NCBI RefSeq assembly: GCF_000226255.1
Contig: NZ_AGFG01000009.1
Span: 1-28,895 of the forward strand
Length of the DNA: 28,895 bases
DNA from: Desulfovibrio sp. A2
GTDB taxonomy: Bacteria > Desulfobacterota > Desulfovibrionia > Desulfovibrionales > Desulfovibrionaceae
Direction of reading: 5' to 3'
Both the position numbers and the translations under genes were made by a program. Under the pieces are notes generated by a model, which had not been told where the DNA came from, searched no databases, and saw only the letters and a list, made by a program, of their open reading frames with translations. This document shows, piece by piece, positions 6,016-14,325 of this stretch. The stretch's first letter is position 1; each line of letters opens with the position of its first letter.

Positions 6016-6861
6016 ATGCATGCGCTCCGTTTTTTCCTCCGGCTGTTTCCCCTCGTTCTGTTGGCATGCCTTTTCGCGTCCACCACACCCGCCAGCGCCG
6101 CCACCAGCTTTCTGGCGCGCGAGGGCGACGAGGTGCTGGCGGCGGAAGGCGATCTGGCCACCCGCCGCGCGCCCTGCTCCACCTTCAAGATCGCCATCAG
6201 CCTCATGGGCTACGACGCGGGCATCCTGACCGACGAGACGCACCCCGTGCGCCCCTACGACGAAAGCCTGAACGTGGCCTACGACATGTGGAAGCAGCCG
6301 CACGACCCGGTCATGTGGATGCGCAACAGCTGCGTGTGGTATTCGCAGGCCACCACGCGGGAGTTGGGCATGGAGCGCTTCAAGGCCTACGTGGACCGGC
6401 TGGGCTACGGCAACCGCGACGTTTCGGGGCGGCGCGGCCCATCGGGAAGTGGGGGCACGGACGACGGCCTGACCCGCTCGTGGCTGTCCAGCAGCCTGGC
6501 CATCTCGCCCCAGGAAGAAGTGGACTTCATCGGCAGGCTGGTGCGTTCGGAGCTTCCGGTGTCGGCGCACGCGCAGGAAATGACCCGGCGCATCCTGTTC
6601 GTGCAGGACATGCAGGGCGGCTGGAAGCTGTACGGCAAGACCGGCAGCGGCGTGCGCCTGATGCCGGACGGCACGCGCGTCGAAGACCGGCAGATCGGCT
6701 GGTTCGTGGGCTGGGCGCGGAATGGGGATGGCCGTACCGTGCTTTTCGCCCACCTGCTGGAGGACGAGGACGACAACCCCGCCCCGGCGGGGCGCAGGTC
6801 GCGCGATGCGGCCATCGTCAAGGTGCAGCGGTTGCTGGGCATCGCCCCGGCCGAATGGTAG
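6016..6861 (+). CDS. Class D (OXA-type) beta-lactamase
   Basis: The 281-residue precursor has a signal peptide (hydrophobic core FPLVLLACLF, cleavage near ASA-A at residue 28) and all class D active-site motifs. These are STFK at residues 55-58 (nucleophile Ser55; Lys58 would be carbamylated), SCV at 105-107 (S-x-V), YGN at 131-133, Trp156 in SWLSSSLAIS (the residue that stabilises the carbamylated lysine) and KTG at 208-210. Class D enzymes hydrolyse beta-lactams in the periplasm through an acyl-enzyme. ATG 6016 is preferred because GAGGG lies about 8 bases upstream and it gives a clean signal peptide. The gene follows the GNAT gene closely and ends in two strong hairpins. The substrate range cannot be predicted from sequence alone, and the native role could be resistance or peptidoglycan-related. 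Confidence 0.95.
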   Translation: MHALRFFLRLFPLVLLACLFASTTPASAATSFLAREGDEVLAAEGDLATRRAPCSTFKIAISLMGYDAGILTDETHPVRPYDESLNVAYDMWKQPHDPVMWMRNSCVWYSQATTRELGMERFKAYVDRLGYGNRDVSGRRGPSGSGGTDDGLTRSWLSSSLAISPQEEVDFIGRLVRSELPVSAHAQEMTRRILFVQDMQGGWKLYGKTGSGVRLMPDGTRVEDRQIGWFVGWARNGDGRTVLFAHLLEDEDDNPAPAGRRSRDAAIVKVQRLLGIAPAEW

Positions 6862-6894
6862 CCGGGCTGCGGGAACTGTGAGGGCACGGCACGC

Positions 6895-6952
6895 ACCGGC
6901 AGGGCGCAATGCGCGTCTGACGGCCCGTGCGCCCTGCCGGTTGTCCGCTTTT
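6895..6952 (+). terminator. Rho-independent terminator of the GNAT/beta-lactamase unit
   Basis: ACCGGCAGGGCGCA (6895-6908) and TGCGCCCTGCCGGT (6928-6941) pair perfectly over 14 bases, followed by TGTCCGCTTTT. It begins 33 bases after the beta-lactamase stop. Confidence 0.8.
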
Positions 6953-7010
6953 GGACCTGCCGGGTGTTCCGGAGCACGCCCCGTGGGCCGGAAAGGCCGG
7001 ACAACATCAC

Positions 7011-7055
7011 GAAGCCGGTCGGCGTTGCGCAACGCCGACCGGCTTCCGGTCTTTT
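7011..7055 (+). terminator. Second strong terminator, between convergent genes
   Basis: GAAGCCGGTCGGCGTTGC (7011-7028) and GCAACGCCGACCGGCTTC (7029-7046) form a perfect 18-base inverted repeat with no spacer, followed by CGGTCTTTT on the + strand. It lies between the + strand beta-lactamase and the - strand membrane protein that ends at 7080, and could block read-through in both directions. Confidence 0.75.
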
Positions 7056-7079
7056 CGGGGGGCACTTTCCGCCGCCGTG

Positions 7080-8216
7080 CTAGTCTGGCGCTTTCTTGCG
7101 GGCGCGGGGCTTCTTCGGGGCGGGTTCAGCGGTTTTTGCCCGGGGCGGCTCGTGCAGGCCCGGTTCGATCTCATCGTCCTCCGGCCCGCCGTCAATGGGG
7201 GCTGCGGGAGCCGTGTAGTCGGGGGTGGGCGCGGGGTTCATGGGGGGCACGGCGTCCAGAACATCCACCACGTGCGCCCCGGCCGCGTTGCCGTCCGGAT
7301 CGGCATCCGCCTCGACTGGGCCAGACGGGGCAGATGGTGCGGACGGGGCGGGCGGCAGCACCCTGGCGTGGTGCACCCCGCCGGAAGGTGAAACGTCGAT
7401 GGTGCCCGGCAGGGCGCGCGGGGCCATGGGGTCCGCCTGGCCGGGCAGCTGTGCCAGCATGGTGCGCTGGTCCACGATGATCATGCCGGTGCGGTCCAGC
7501 ACCTCGCGCCGGTAGGCGTATTCCTCCTGCATGCGGCGCACCTTGTAGGCGAACCACATGCGGCCCAGATACCCCACGCACCACGCGGCCAGCACGCCGC
7601 CGCCCACCCACAGCACCAGGTGTTCCGTGGATTCACCCAGCCGGATGACGAAGCCCAGCACCTTGTCGAAATAGTAGATCACCGTGGCCAGCAGGGTCAC
7701 GCCCAGCAACAGCAGGAAGGTGGGCACGCCGTTCACCGCGGCCAGCATCTTTTGCAGCCACGGCGGCAGTTGGCGCAGCTGCGCCTCTGTCAGCACCGGG
7801 TCGCCCTTGATCAGGCGTGTGTATCCCAGCGCGATGACCTGCAACACCAGCAGCACCACCACCGGCGCGGCGGCCACCGAAACCAGGTAGCCGCCCCACG
7901 GAAAGCGGAAGCGTACCGTGCCGTCGGGCATGCTCTGCACGTTGGCCACGCCCTGCCAGATGGCCACGATGGCCACCAGAAATTCCACCAGCACGATGCC
8001 GATGACGATGTAGGCCAGAACGTACTTGCGCTCCTGTTCGCCCAGCAGGTCGCCCAGACCGCCGAATCCCCCGCGTCCAGGGGCCTGCGTTGAAGATTCG
8101 GGCGTTTCGCCGCCGTCTTCGGCGGCCTGTCCGGACACGCCAGCCTCTTCGGGGGGCACGCCGGGGGCGTCTTGCTGTTCGCGCTTCTGGCTGGACGAAA
8201 ATTTCGAGAAGAACAT
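7080..8216 (-). CDS. Four-TM membrane protein of unknown function
   Basis: I do not recognise this 378-residue protein. The first 60 residues are hydrophilic and Gly/Pro/Glu-rich. Four hydrophobic segments follow at about 66-88 (YVLAYIVIGIVLVEFLVAIV), 109-133, 163-184 (VPTFLLLLGVTLLATVIYYF) and 199-219 (HLVLWVGGGVLAAWCVGYLG). After them come a basic/aromatic stretch (KVRRMQEEYAYRREVLDRTG) and a long acidic, Pro-rich tail ending in the basic KKPRARKKAPD. That suggests an inner-membrane protein with cytosolic tails. ATG 8216 is chosen because coding character begins there; the frame is open further upstream to 8525 but that part looks non-coding. No good ribosome-binding site is seen, so the start is uncertain. 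Confidence 0.75.
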   Translation of the reverse strand: MFFSKFSSSQKREQQDAPGVPPEEAGVSGQAAEDGGETPESSTQAPGRGGFGGLGDLLGEQERKYVLAYIVIGIVLVEFLVAIVAIWQGVANVQSMPDGTVRFRFPWGGYLVSVAAAPVVVLLVLQVIALGYTRLIKGDPVLTEAQLRQLPPWLQKMLAAVNGVPTFLLLLGVTLLATVIYYFDKVLGFVIRLGESTEHLVLWVGGGVLAAWCVGYLGRMWFAYKVRRMQEEYAYRREVLDRTGMIIVDQRTMLAQLPGQADPMAPRALPGTIDVSPSGGVHHARVLPPAPSAPSAPSGPVEADADPDGNAAGAHVVDVLDAVPPMNPAPTPDYTAPAAPIDGGPEDDEIEPGLHEPPRAKTAEPAPKKPRARKKAPD

Positions 8217-8690
8217 GCGGGAATATCCGTGCGGCTGCCGTGCCGTGTTGTTTCGTGCGGGTTGCTCGATTCCGGTGACGGGAAAACGCCCCCGGCCGAC
8301 GCGCATGGCGGGCTGGGGGCGCCTTCCGCCGGTCGCGACGCCGTCAGGCGTGCGCGGGGCGGCAGGAGCGCCTTTGCTCCGTCTATCACCATACGATGCG
8401 CGGCGGCTTTTCTCAAGGTGTCCGAGGGAGAGAATACGGCGGAAGGCGCGACGAGAGACGGCAGGCGCGCCCGATGCGCCCGCTGAGCCGGACGCGACGC
8501 ACGCCGCCGAAAGGCGTGGGTTCACGCAAAGGGAAGGCCTGAGCGCTGGTCGGGGACGGGCTGAAAGCCGGCGCCGCGGCAGGCTGCGTCAGACCGGCAC
8601 GGCCGTGACGGTACGGTCCGACAGCCGAGGGAAAGAGTTCCCGGCGGCGGCCAGCCGGGAACGCACGGCATCATGCGCGGCGCACCGCCA
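8217..8690. other. Intergenic stretch downstream of the carbonic anhydrase gene
   Basis: About 470 bases. The upstream extension of the membrane-protein frame through here reads as Arg/Ala-rich translation without domain character, so I treat it as non-coding. The hairpin at 8281-8327 is the only structure I can support. Confidence 0.5.
8281..8327 (-). terminator. Hairpin between carbonic anhydrase and the membrane-protein gene
   Basis: GGAAAACGCCCCC (8281-8293) and GGGGGCGCCTTCC (8315-8327) pair over 13 positions, including two G-T pairs when read on the - strand. It lies 65 bases before the membrane-protein start and about 360 bases after the carbonic anhydrase stop, so it may act as a terminator or leader structure. 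Confidence 0.4.
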
Positions 8691-9347
8691 TCAGACGCAC
8701 TCGCGCACCATGGGCTGGAAGGTGTTGGTGGCCGCGTCCCATCCCAGCAGTTCGCCCTTCTCCAGGTCGAAGAACCAGCCGTGCAGCGACAGTTCGCCCT
8801 GCTCCACCCGTTCGCGCAGCCAGGGGAAGGTCATCAGGTTTTCCAGCGAAACCAGGATGGATTCCTGCTCGCAGGCCCGGTGCAGTTCCTGGTCCGAACA
8901 GTGCGGGCAGCTTTCCTGCACCCGCTCTTGCGCGGGCGCGGCAATGCTCACCCAGCGCGCCAGGAACTCCGTGTCGTCCCTGCCCCCGGCCGCGCCGGAA
9001 AGCAGGGCCTTGATGCCGCCGCAACGGGCGTGGCCCAGGATGATGATGTCCTCCACCTTCAGGCTGCGCACGGCGAACTCCAGCGCGGCGCTGACCCCGT
9101 GCTGGGTGGTGGTGTGCGCCTCGTACGGGGGCACCAGGTTGGCCACGTTGCGCACCACGAACAGGTCGCCGGGGTTGCAGTCCAGCAGCAGGGCCGGGTC
9201 CACGCGCGAATCGCTGCACGCGATGACCAGCGCCTTGGGCGATTGTTCTTCCACCAGGTTCTCGAACAGGTTGTGGTCGCGGCAGAACCAGCTTTTCTGA
9301 AAACGCCGGAAACCGGCGATGAAGCGGCCAAGATCGGGTGCGGGCAT
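8691..9347 (-). CDS. Beta-class carbonic anhydrase
   Basis: The 218-residue protein is a clear beta-carbonic anhydrase, a zinc enzyme that interconverts CO2 and bicarbonate in the cytoplasm. Zinc ligands are Cys44 in IACSDSRVD, His106 and Cys109 in LGHARCGG, with the Asp46/Arg48 dyad in CSDSR. Other family landmarks are GDLFVVRNVANLVPP (59-74) and HGVSAALEFAVRSL. ATG 9347 has GGAG six bases upstream. The frame stays open far upstream, but that part is an antisense shadow. The length is normal for the class (about 200-230). A hybrid histidine kinase gene lies 224 bases upstream on the same strand. In a sulfate reducer the enzyme could supply bicarbonate for carboxylations or balance CO2 from lactate oxidation. 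Confidence 0.95.
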   Translation of the reverse strand: MPAPDLGRFIAGFRRFQKSWFCRDHNLFENLVEEQSPKALVIACSDSRVDPALLLDCNPGDLFVVRNVANLVPPYEAHTTTQHGVSAALEFAVRSLKVEDIIILGHARCGGIKALLSGAAGGRDDTEFLARWVSIAAPAQERVQESCPHCSDQELHRACEQESILVSLENLMTFPWLRERVEQGELSLHGWFFDLEKGELLGWDAATNTFQPMVRECV

Positions 9348-9411
9348 GAAAGGCTCCGGAACTGCCGTGCGGGACGGGATGCGGTACTCGGGGATATGAT
9401 ACGGGGCGCGC

Positions 9412-9479
9412 AAACGTACGGGGCCCGGAGCGCGGCGAACGCCGCTTCTGCCGGATAACTGGGGATTGTACGTTTTTTT
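9412..9479. repeat. Nested inverted repeats between the histidine kinase and carbonic anhydrase genes
   Basis: Outer arms AAACGTAC (9412-9419) and GTACGTTT (9468-9475) flank an inner perfect palindrome GCGGCGAACGCCGC (9432-9445). On the + strand a T run (to 9479) follows the outer stem. This may be the kinase-gene terminator on the - strand (via the inner stem) or a leader structure of the carbonic anhydrase gene. Confidence 0.4.
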
Positions 9480-9571
9480 GCCCGCCGCGCAACCCCGATG
9501 CGAGTAACCGCTTGCGTTTCCACGCGCCACGCTGCCCTTTCCGGTGATGCCACGTGCGCGACACGGACGGC

Positions 9572-11860
9572 TCATGCCGACCGGCGTTGCGCCACGGCGC
9601 TGTCGATGGCGGCGGCAAGTTCCGTGGCCATGACCGGCTTGGCCACATATCCGTCCATGCCGGCGGCCAGGAATCTCTCCCTGTCGCCAGCCATGGCGAA
9701 CGCCGTCATGGCGATAACGGGAACCCGCGCATCCAGCACGCCGGACATGCCGCTCCGGATGTGACGGGTGGCCTCCACACCGTCCATCACGTCCATCTGC
9801 ACGTCCATGAGCACGCAATCGAACGGCTTGGCCCGCAATTCGTCCAAGGCCTGCGCGCCGTTGGCGGTGGTGGTCACCTCGTGCCCCAGATGTTCCAGCA
9901 TCCGCCGGGCGCACAGGCGGCTCACCTCGTCATCCTCGACCAGCAGGATGCGCAATCCGGCCTGGGGAGCGCCTTCCGGGCGGCGTTCCTGTGGTGGAGC
10001 GGCCAGGGGGGCAGCGTCGGAAACGGCGAACGGCACTGTCAGGTAGACGCTGGTGCCCTGCCCCATCAGGCTGTCGAACTGCAGCGTTCCGCCCATGGCG
10101 AGCACGAGGTTGCGCACGATGGCCAGGCCAAGGCCCGCCCCCTGATGGGCGCGGGTGTAGCTTTCTTCCACTTGGGCAAAGGGATGGACGATATGGTCAA
10201 GCTTGTCGTCGGGGATGCCGATGCCGGTATCGCTGACGATGAACAGCAGCCGGACCGCGCCGGACGGCATGGGCAGCAGCGGAAAGACCTCTAGTCGGAC
10301 CTCGCCCTTGTCCGTGAACTTCATGGCGTTGCCCACGAGATTGAAGAGAATCTGCCGGAGGTGAATATCGTCGCCCAGGAGCACCGGCGGGACTTCCGGC
10401 GCGCACGCGAGCACCAGGGGCACCCTTTTGCTCTGGTGCATCGGCGAGAAGGTCTCGGCCAACGCCGCAAAGATGCTGGCCAGGGTGAAGGGCCTGCATT
10501 CGATGCGCATGCCACCGGCCTCGATGCGCGACAGGTCCAGCAGGTCGCTCAACAGATCCGTCAGGCGGCGGCCGGAGCGCTGCGCAACATCCAGGTAGGC
10601 GTCCCGTTCGTTGGGGTCTTCGTTCCCCTTGATGAGTTGCAGCATGCCCAGCAGGCCATTGAGCGGGGTGCGCAGTTCATGGCTCATGTTGGCCAGGAAC
10701 AGGCTTTTGGCGCGGTTGGCCGCTTCGGCCTGGCTTCTGGCCACGCGCAGTTCGTCTTCGGTGCGGGCGCGCTCGCGCCTGTCCTGCTCCAGCGCCTGGG
10801 CCATGTTGTTGAACGACCGGGCCAGGATATCGATTTCGGTTATCCCCGGCTCGGCGTCCACCCGCGTGGAAAGATGCCCTTCGCCGATGCGCGCCGCCGC
10901 GGCGGCAAGATCTTCCAGCCTGCGGCCCACGCTGCGTCCACCAAGAAACCAGCCGCTGGCCAGCGTAAGCCCCATCATGAGCAGCAACAGCACAAGATCA
11001 CGCAGGATGCTGTCCCATGCCTTGGCGTGCAGCGTGGACTTCGGGATGCCCGCGAACATGTACATGTACGGGGGAGAATCCGAGCCAGTCCGAATCTTCC
11101 GGTAGGACACGATGCGCGCCACACCGTCGGAGCCGGTGTCTTCGGTCAGCCCCGTTTCGTCGCCCTCCTTGGCGGCATTGAAGATGGTGCTGTGTATGGG
11201 GCTGCCGAGGGGCAGATTTCCGGTTGCGGGAAAGCGGAACAGACGCAGCCCCCGATGGTCGCTGACGCCGAAGAATGAATCGGGCGGAAAGCGCATTTCC
11301 GCGAACTGCTCGCCATAGGAGGCTAGGCTGATGCTTGTCAGCAGCACGCCGCGAACGTTGCCGTCCGGGCCTATCACTGGGCACCCGAACGGTATCACGG
11401 GAACGCCCAGGCTCACCCCAAGTTGGTACTCCCCAACCACGAAGGTCCGGTTTGCCAACGCATCCCGGAAATGTTTGACCTCGGCGAAGCTGGTACCGCC
11501 CGGGGCAATGTTGGAGGCTATGACCTTGCCGTCAAGGTCCACCAGGTGGAGTACGGAATAGCGGTGATTGATCCGGAGCACATTGGTGAAGATGCGCGTG
11601 CAGCCAGCGACGTCGCGGTTCTGCACATCCGGCACGCGTGACAGGTTTTCCATGAGCAGCCGGGTCGCCAGGGTGACGCGCACCTGTGTTTCGGCCGCGC
11701 CATGAACGAAGGTTTGCAGGTCGTGCCTGGCTCCAGCGATGGCCTTGGTTCGAGCCTGCAACCCGAGGATGACAATCAGAACCAGTGCAGGAAGCGCGGA
11801 TATGAGGATCAGCATGGCAAGCTGCCTGCGGATCGAGCCGTGAAGTTGATGAAACGGCAT
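9572..11860 (-). CDS. Hybrid sensor histidine kinase with C-terminal receiver domain
   Basis: The 762-residue protein has a TM segment at about 13-34 and a periplasmic sensor region of about 250 residues (cache-like: YSVLHLVDLDGKVIASN, FRDALANRTFVVGEYQLG, GNVRGVLLTSISL). A second TM lies at about 287-307, followed by HAMP (310-362). HisKA has FLANMSHELRTPLNG with phospho-accepting His394. The ATPase domain has N511 in FNLVGNAMKF, DTGIGIP at 544-550 and GAGLGLAIV at 574-582. The receiver (637-755) has LLVEDDE, phospho-accepting Asp686 in LMDVQM and the KP pair in YVAKP. It probably senses a periplasmic ligand and relays phosphate to a separate HPt or regulator; no HPt domain is present here. 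One oddity is VQMDVMDG where most receivers have VQMPVMDG. GAGG sits just before ATG 11860. Confidence 0.95.
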   Translation of the reverse strand: MPFHQLHGSIRRQLAMLILISALPALVLIVILGLQARTKAIAGARHDLQTFVHGAAETQVRVTLATRLLMENLSRVPDVQNRDVAGCTRIFTNVLRINHRYSVLHLVDLDGKVIASNIAPGGTSFAEVKHFRDALANRTFVVGEYQLGVSLGVPVIPFGCPVIGPDGNVRGVLLTSISLASYGEQFAEMRFPPDSFFGVSDHRGLRLFRFPATGNLPLGSPIHSTIFNAAKEGDETGLTEDTGSDGVARIVSYRKIRTGSDSPPYMYMFAGIPKSTLHAKAWDSILRDLVLLLLMMGLTLASGWFLGGRSVGRRLEDLAAAAARIGEGHLSTRVDAEPGITEIDILARSFNNMAQALEQDRRERARTEDELRVARSQAEAANRAKSLFLANMSHELRTPLNGLLGMLQLIKGNEDPNERDAYLDVAQRSGRRLTDLLSDLLDLSRIEAGGMRIECRPFTLASIFAALAETFSPMHQSKRVPLVLACAPEVPPVLLGDDIHLRQILFNLVGNAMKFTDKGEVRLEVFPLLPMPSGAVRLLFIVSDTGIGIPDDKLDHIVHPFAQVEESYTRAHQGAGLGLAIVRNLVLAMGGTLQFDSLMGQGTSVYLTVPFAVSDAAPLAAPPQERRPEGAPQAGLRILLVEDDEVSRLCARRMLEHLGHEVTTTANGAQALDELRAKPFDCVLMDVQMDVMDGVEATRHIRSGMSGVLDARVPVIAMTAFAMAGDRERFLAAGMDGYVAKPVMATELAAAIDSAVAQRRSA

Positions 11861-12162
11861 GAGCGCCTCGTGCGTATTGTCTTGCGTGGGACAAGGTACG
11901 CTGCGAATCTAGCGAAGCAAGATCATTTTATGAAGTATAACTTGGGGTTTCTCCATCTGGAGAAAAGATTGGTGATCGGCGGGCGCTTGCCTGCGGCATG
12001 GAGCCAGCCCGCCGAAGCGCTTGGCGCGCCGACGCAAGGCGCTGCTGCGCGGCGACGGTGGAACGGCTGGAAGGTTGCCCGCATTCGGCACCGAGGAAGC
12101 GGACGCTGAACCGAAGCTGGCAGGAAACGGTGCCGCCGCCATGGTGGCGCGGCCCGCCAGAT
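11861..12162. other. Intergenic stretch upstream of the histidine kinase gene
   Basis: About 300 bases with an AT-rich patch around 11920-11970 that probably holds the kinase promoter (see 11934-11965). Near 12017-12044 an imperfect AGCG/CGCT-type hairpin could end transcription of the cation transporter gene. No gene seen. Confidence 0.5.
11934..11965 (-). promoter_or_regulatory. Possible promoter of the histidine kinase gene with overlapping palindrome
   Basis: On the - strand a -10-like TATACT (11934-11939, five of six matches to TATAAT) lies about 75 bases before the start codon. The position expected for a -35 box is poor and is covered by a perfect palindrome, TTTCTCC-ATCT-GGAGAAA (11948-11965). 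This arrangement would suit an activator-dependent promoter, but the palindrome could equally be a terminator stem. Confidence 0.35.
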
Positions 12163-13605
12163 CTACCCTTGCTCCGGCTCCATGTGCACGACCACCCGGC
12201 CAAGTTCCGGCAGGCTGGCGCGCAGGCGCGCCTCCAGGGCGGCGGACGCACGGTGGGCTTCGGTCACCGAAGTTTCCGGGGCCATGCGGCAGTGGAAACT
12301 GAGGGAGATGTCCTCGCCGTGGCGGCGGATGTGCACGTGATGGCAGTCGTGCACGCCGGGCTCGGCATCTGCCGCCGCCTGCACTTCCGCCTCAATGCGC
12401 GGCGATTCCACCACCCGCGAAACTGCGGGGGCGGCCATGTCCTGCGCGGGCTCCATGTGCGTGGCCACGTGCAGCGGCCCCAGTTCGGCGCGCAGGGCCT
12501 CCTCGAAGGCCGTGACGCGGGCGTGGGCCGCCCCGAGCGCCATGTGGCCTTCAAGTTCCACATGAAGTTCCACCATCAATTCATGCGGTGCGTCGGCCCT
12601 GGGCTGGGCGTCTATGACTTCCACGGCATGCACGGGCAGCGCGTGGGCAGCGGCCACGCAACGGATGCGCGCCATCGCGTCGCGCTCGCCCGTCGCCTGC
12701 GGCTCGAAATGGATGGTCACGTCCGCGCCGGGGGCTTCCTCGCGCACGGCTTCTTCGGCCAGTTGGGTGATGTCGTGGGCCGCTTCCAGCGACAGCCCGG
12801 CCGCCACGATGACGGTCATGTCCACGAAGGCATGCGGGCCGCTTTCACGCACCCGGGTGCGTTCCACCCGCACCACGCCGGGTTGGGCGGCCACGGCGGC
12901 CTCGATGCGCTCGGCAAGCCCCGCGTCGCCGCCGTCCAGCAGGGCGTCCACGGCACGGCGGCCAAGGCCCAGGCTGACGTGCACCACGATGACGCACACC
13001 AGCAGCGCGGCCACGGCGTCGGCGCGCTCCAGCGCGGGCCGCAGGGCCGAGCCTTCCGGCAGCAGGTCCGCCGCCAGCAGGGCCAGCAGCCCCACGATGA
13101 CCACGGCCGACGACCAGATGTCGGTGGAAAAGTGCAGCGCGTCGGCCTCCAGGGCCTGGCTGTTGTGCTTCTTGGCCACGCGGCGCAGCATGCGCGAACG
13201 CGAGATGTCCACCACGATGGAAATGCCCATGACCCCAAGGCCCCAGAAGGACGGCCGTACCATTTCCGGTTCCACGAACAGCCGGTGCATGGCCTCCCAC
13301 ACGATCCACCCGCAGGTGACCAGCAGCAGCAGCGTTTCCACCAGCGCGGAAAGGTTCTCCACCTTGCCGTGGCCGTAAGGATGGCGCGCGTCGGGCGGGC
13401 GGGAGGAGATGCGCACCGCGAACCACGTGACGGCGGCCGCCACCAGGTCCAGCCCGCTGTGGGCCGCCTCGGACAGGATGCCGAGGCTGTTGGTGGAAAC
13501 GCCCACCACCAGTTTGAGCGCGGTCAGCAGCACGGCGGCCAGCACCGAGGACAGGGCGGCGGCGTTCTTTTCGCGCAGGGCGGTTTCGTAGTCGTGGGGT
13601 TGCAT
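12163..13605 (-). CDS. Cation diffusion facilitator (CDF) transporter with extended cytosolic region
   Basis: The 480-residue protein starts at ATG 13605, with GGAGG five bases upstream. The N-terminal half is a CDF cation efflux domain with six hydrophobic segments. Metal-site motifs are HSGLD (His49, Asp53) in TM2 and HFSTD (His158, Asp162) in TM5, and HPYGHGKVENL (75-85) is a family landmark. CDF proteins exchange Zn, Fe, Mn or related divalent cations for protons across the inner membrane. A typical member is about 300 residues with one ferredoxin-like cytosolic domain. Here the C-terminal half appears to hold about three copies, with related cores GPHAFVDMTVIVAAGLSL, APHELMVELHVELEG and CHHVHIRRHGEDISLSFHCRM. 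The last copy is His/Cys-rich. Metal specificity is not readable. Confidence 0.92.
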   Translation of the reverse strand: MQPHDYETALREKNAAALSSVLAAVLLTALKLVVGVSTNSLGILSEAAHSGLDLVAAAVTWFAVRISSRPPDARHPYGHGKVENLSALVETLLLLVTCGWIVWEAMHRLFVEPEMVRPSFWGLGVMGISIVVDISRSRMLRRVAKKHNSQALEADALHFSTDIWSSAVVIVGLLALLAADLLPEGSALRPALERADAVAALLVCVIVVHVSLGLGRRAVDALLDGGDAGLAERIEAAVAAQPGVVRVERTRVRESGPHAFVDMTVIVAAGLSLEAAHDITQLAEEAVREEAPGADVTIHFEPQATGERDAMARIRCVAAAHALPVHAVEVIDAQPRADAPHELMVELHVELEGHMALGAAHARVTAFEEALRAELGPLHVATHMEPAQDMAAPAVSRVVESPRIEAEVQAAADAEPGVHDCHHVHIRRHGEDISLSFHCRMAPETSVTEAHRASAALEARLRASLPELGRVVVHMEPEQG

Positions 13606-13943
13606 GACGCCTCCGGGTTGGCCTGCGCGGTGAGGAAGTGGTCCCGCCAGAACAGGCACGCTGTGTGCGCGCGGTCTTTCCCGACGTTGCCGCTGCATGG
13701 CAATGGCCGGGAAGCAGGCGCACGGCATCCTACCACGGCCACTGCGGTGTGACCAGCAAAGAGCGCATCTTGCCGTCATTGATGATGAACATCGACTTCA
13801 GGGGAAAGCTGGAAGACTGACGTGGTCGGAAATGTTCGCGGCGTGGACCTGTGCGGACATGGGGCGGAGAGGGGCGGCCGCGCGCTGTCCGAGGGGATTC
13901 AGGCTCGTTCTACAAGGCGGCGAAACCGTCCGTGCCTACCGCC
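13606..13943. other. Intergenic stretch between the CDF and DUF1653 genes
   Basis: About 340 bases. A short + strand frame near 13750-13820 ends in MMNIDFRGKLED, but it lacks a supporting start or ribosome-binding site and I do not call it. No clear hairpin with a T run was seen. Confidence 0.45.
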
Positions 13944-14285
13944 CTACCCGGCGGAGTCGCCCTGCCCGGCCGCCAGTTGCAGCTCCGTGATCACGCGGGC
14001 GCGGGCGTCATCGGGGAGGTCGGCGTAGTCCACCGGAGCGAAGCGGCGCACGCGTTCGCCGTCGTCGGTGATCTTCCAGCCATGGAATTCGTCGCGCGGA
14101 CGGGTGAACAGGGCATGGCCGGACGGGTACAGGGTGCGGTACACCACCACCCTGCCCTCGGTGGCCGTATCCAGCGCCTCACCCACCACCTGGTAGTAGC
14201 GGCCCTTGAAGTGCCGGTAGAAAGCGTGGTGGTCGGCGGCGTGGTCGGGTCCGGGCTGGTCGTTGGAAAAGGCGTCCTGCGGCAT
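13944..14285 (-). CDS. DUF1653-family protein
   Basis: The 113-residue protein contains the DUF1653 core: YRHFKGRYYQVVGEALDT, then VVVYRTLYPSG and LFTRPRDEFHG, across about residues 23-72. Members are small soluble proteins, usually 70-120 residues, with no established function. The last 15 residues (ELQLAAGQGDSAG) are probably a flexible tail. ATG 14285 is preceded by GGGGAG at good spacing. It lies downstream of the lutABC operon on the same strand but is separated by the hairpin at 14326-14360, so it is probably a separate unit or only partly co-transcribed. Confidence 0.8.
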   Translation of the reverse strand: MPQDAFSNDQPGPDHAADHHAFYRHFKGRYYQVVGEALDTATEGRVVVYRTLYPSGHALFTRPRDEFHGWKITDDGERVRRFAPVDYADLPDDARARVITELQLAAGQGDSAG

Positions 14286-14325
14286 TGGGCTCCCCGTGGT
14301 TGGTGCTTTGCCGCACCATGCGCGA

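Noticed and set aside
8217..8525. Upstream extension of the four-TM protein to an ATG at 8525
   Set aside because: The extra 103 residues are Arg/Ala/Pro-rich, contain the 8281-8327 hairpin and have no signs of selection for protein sequence.
13638..13820. Short + strand ORF ending in MMNIDFRGKLED
   Set aside because: No ribosome-binding site, no recognisable domain and too short; the first part is antisense-like to the upstream end of the CDF gene.
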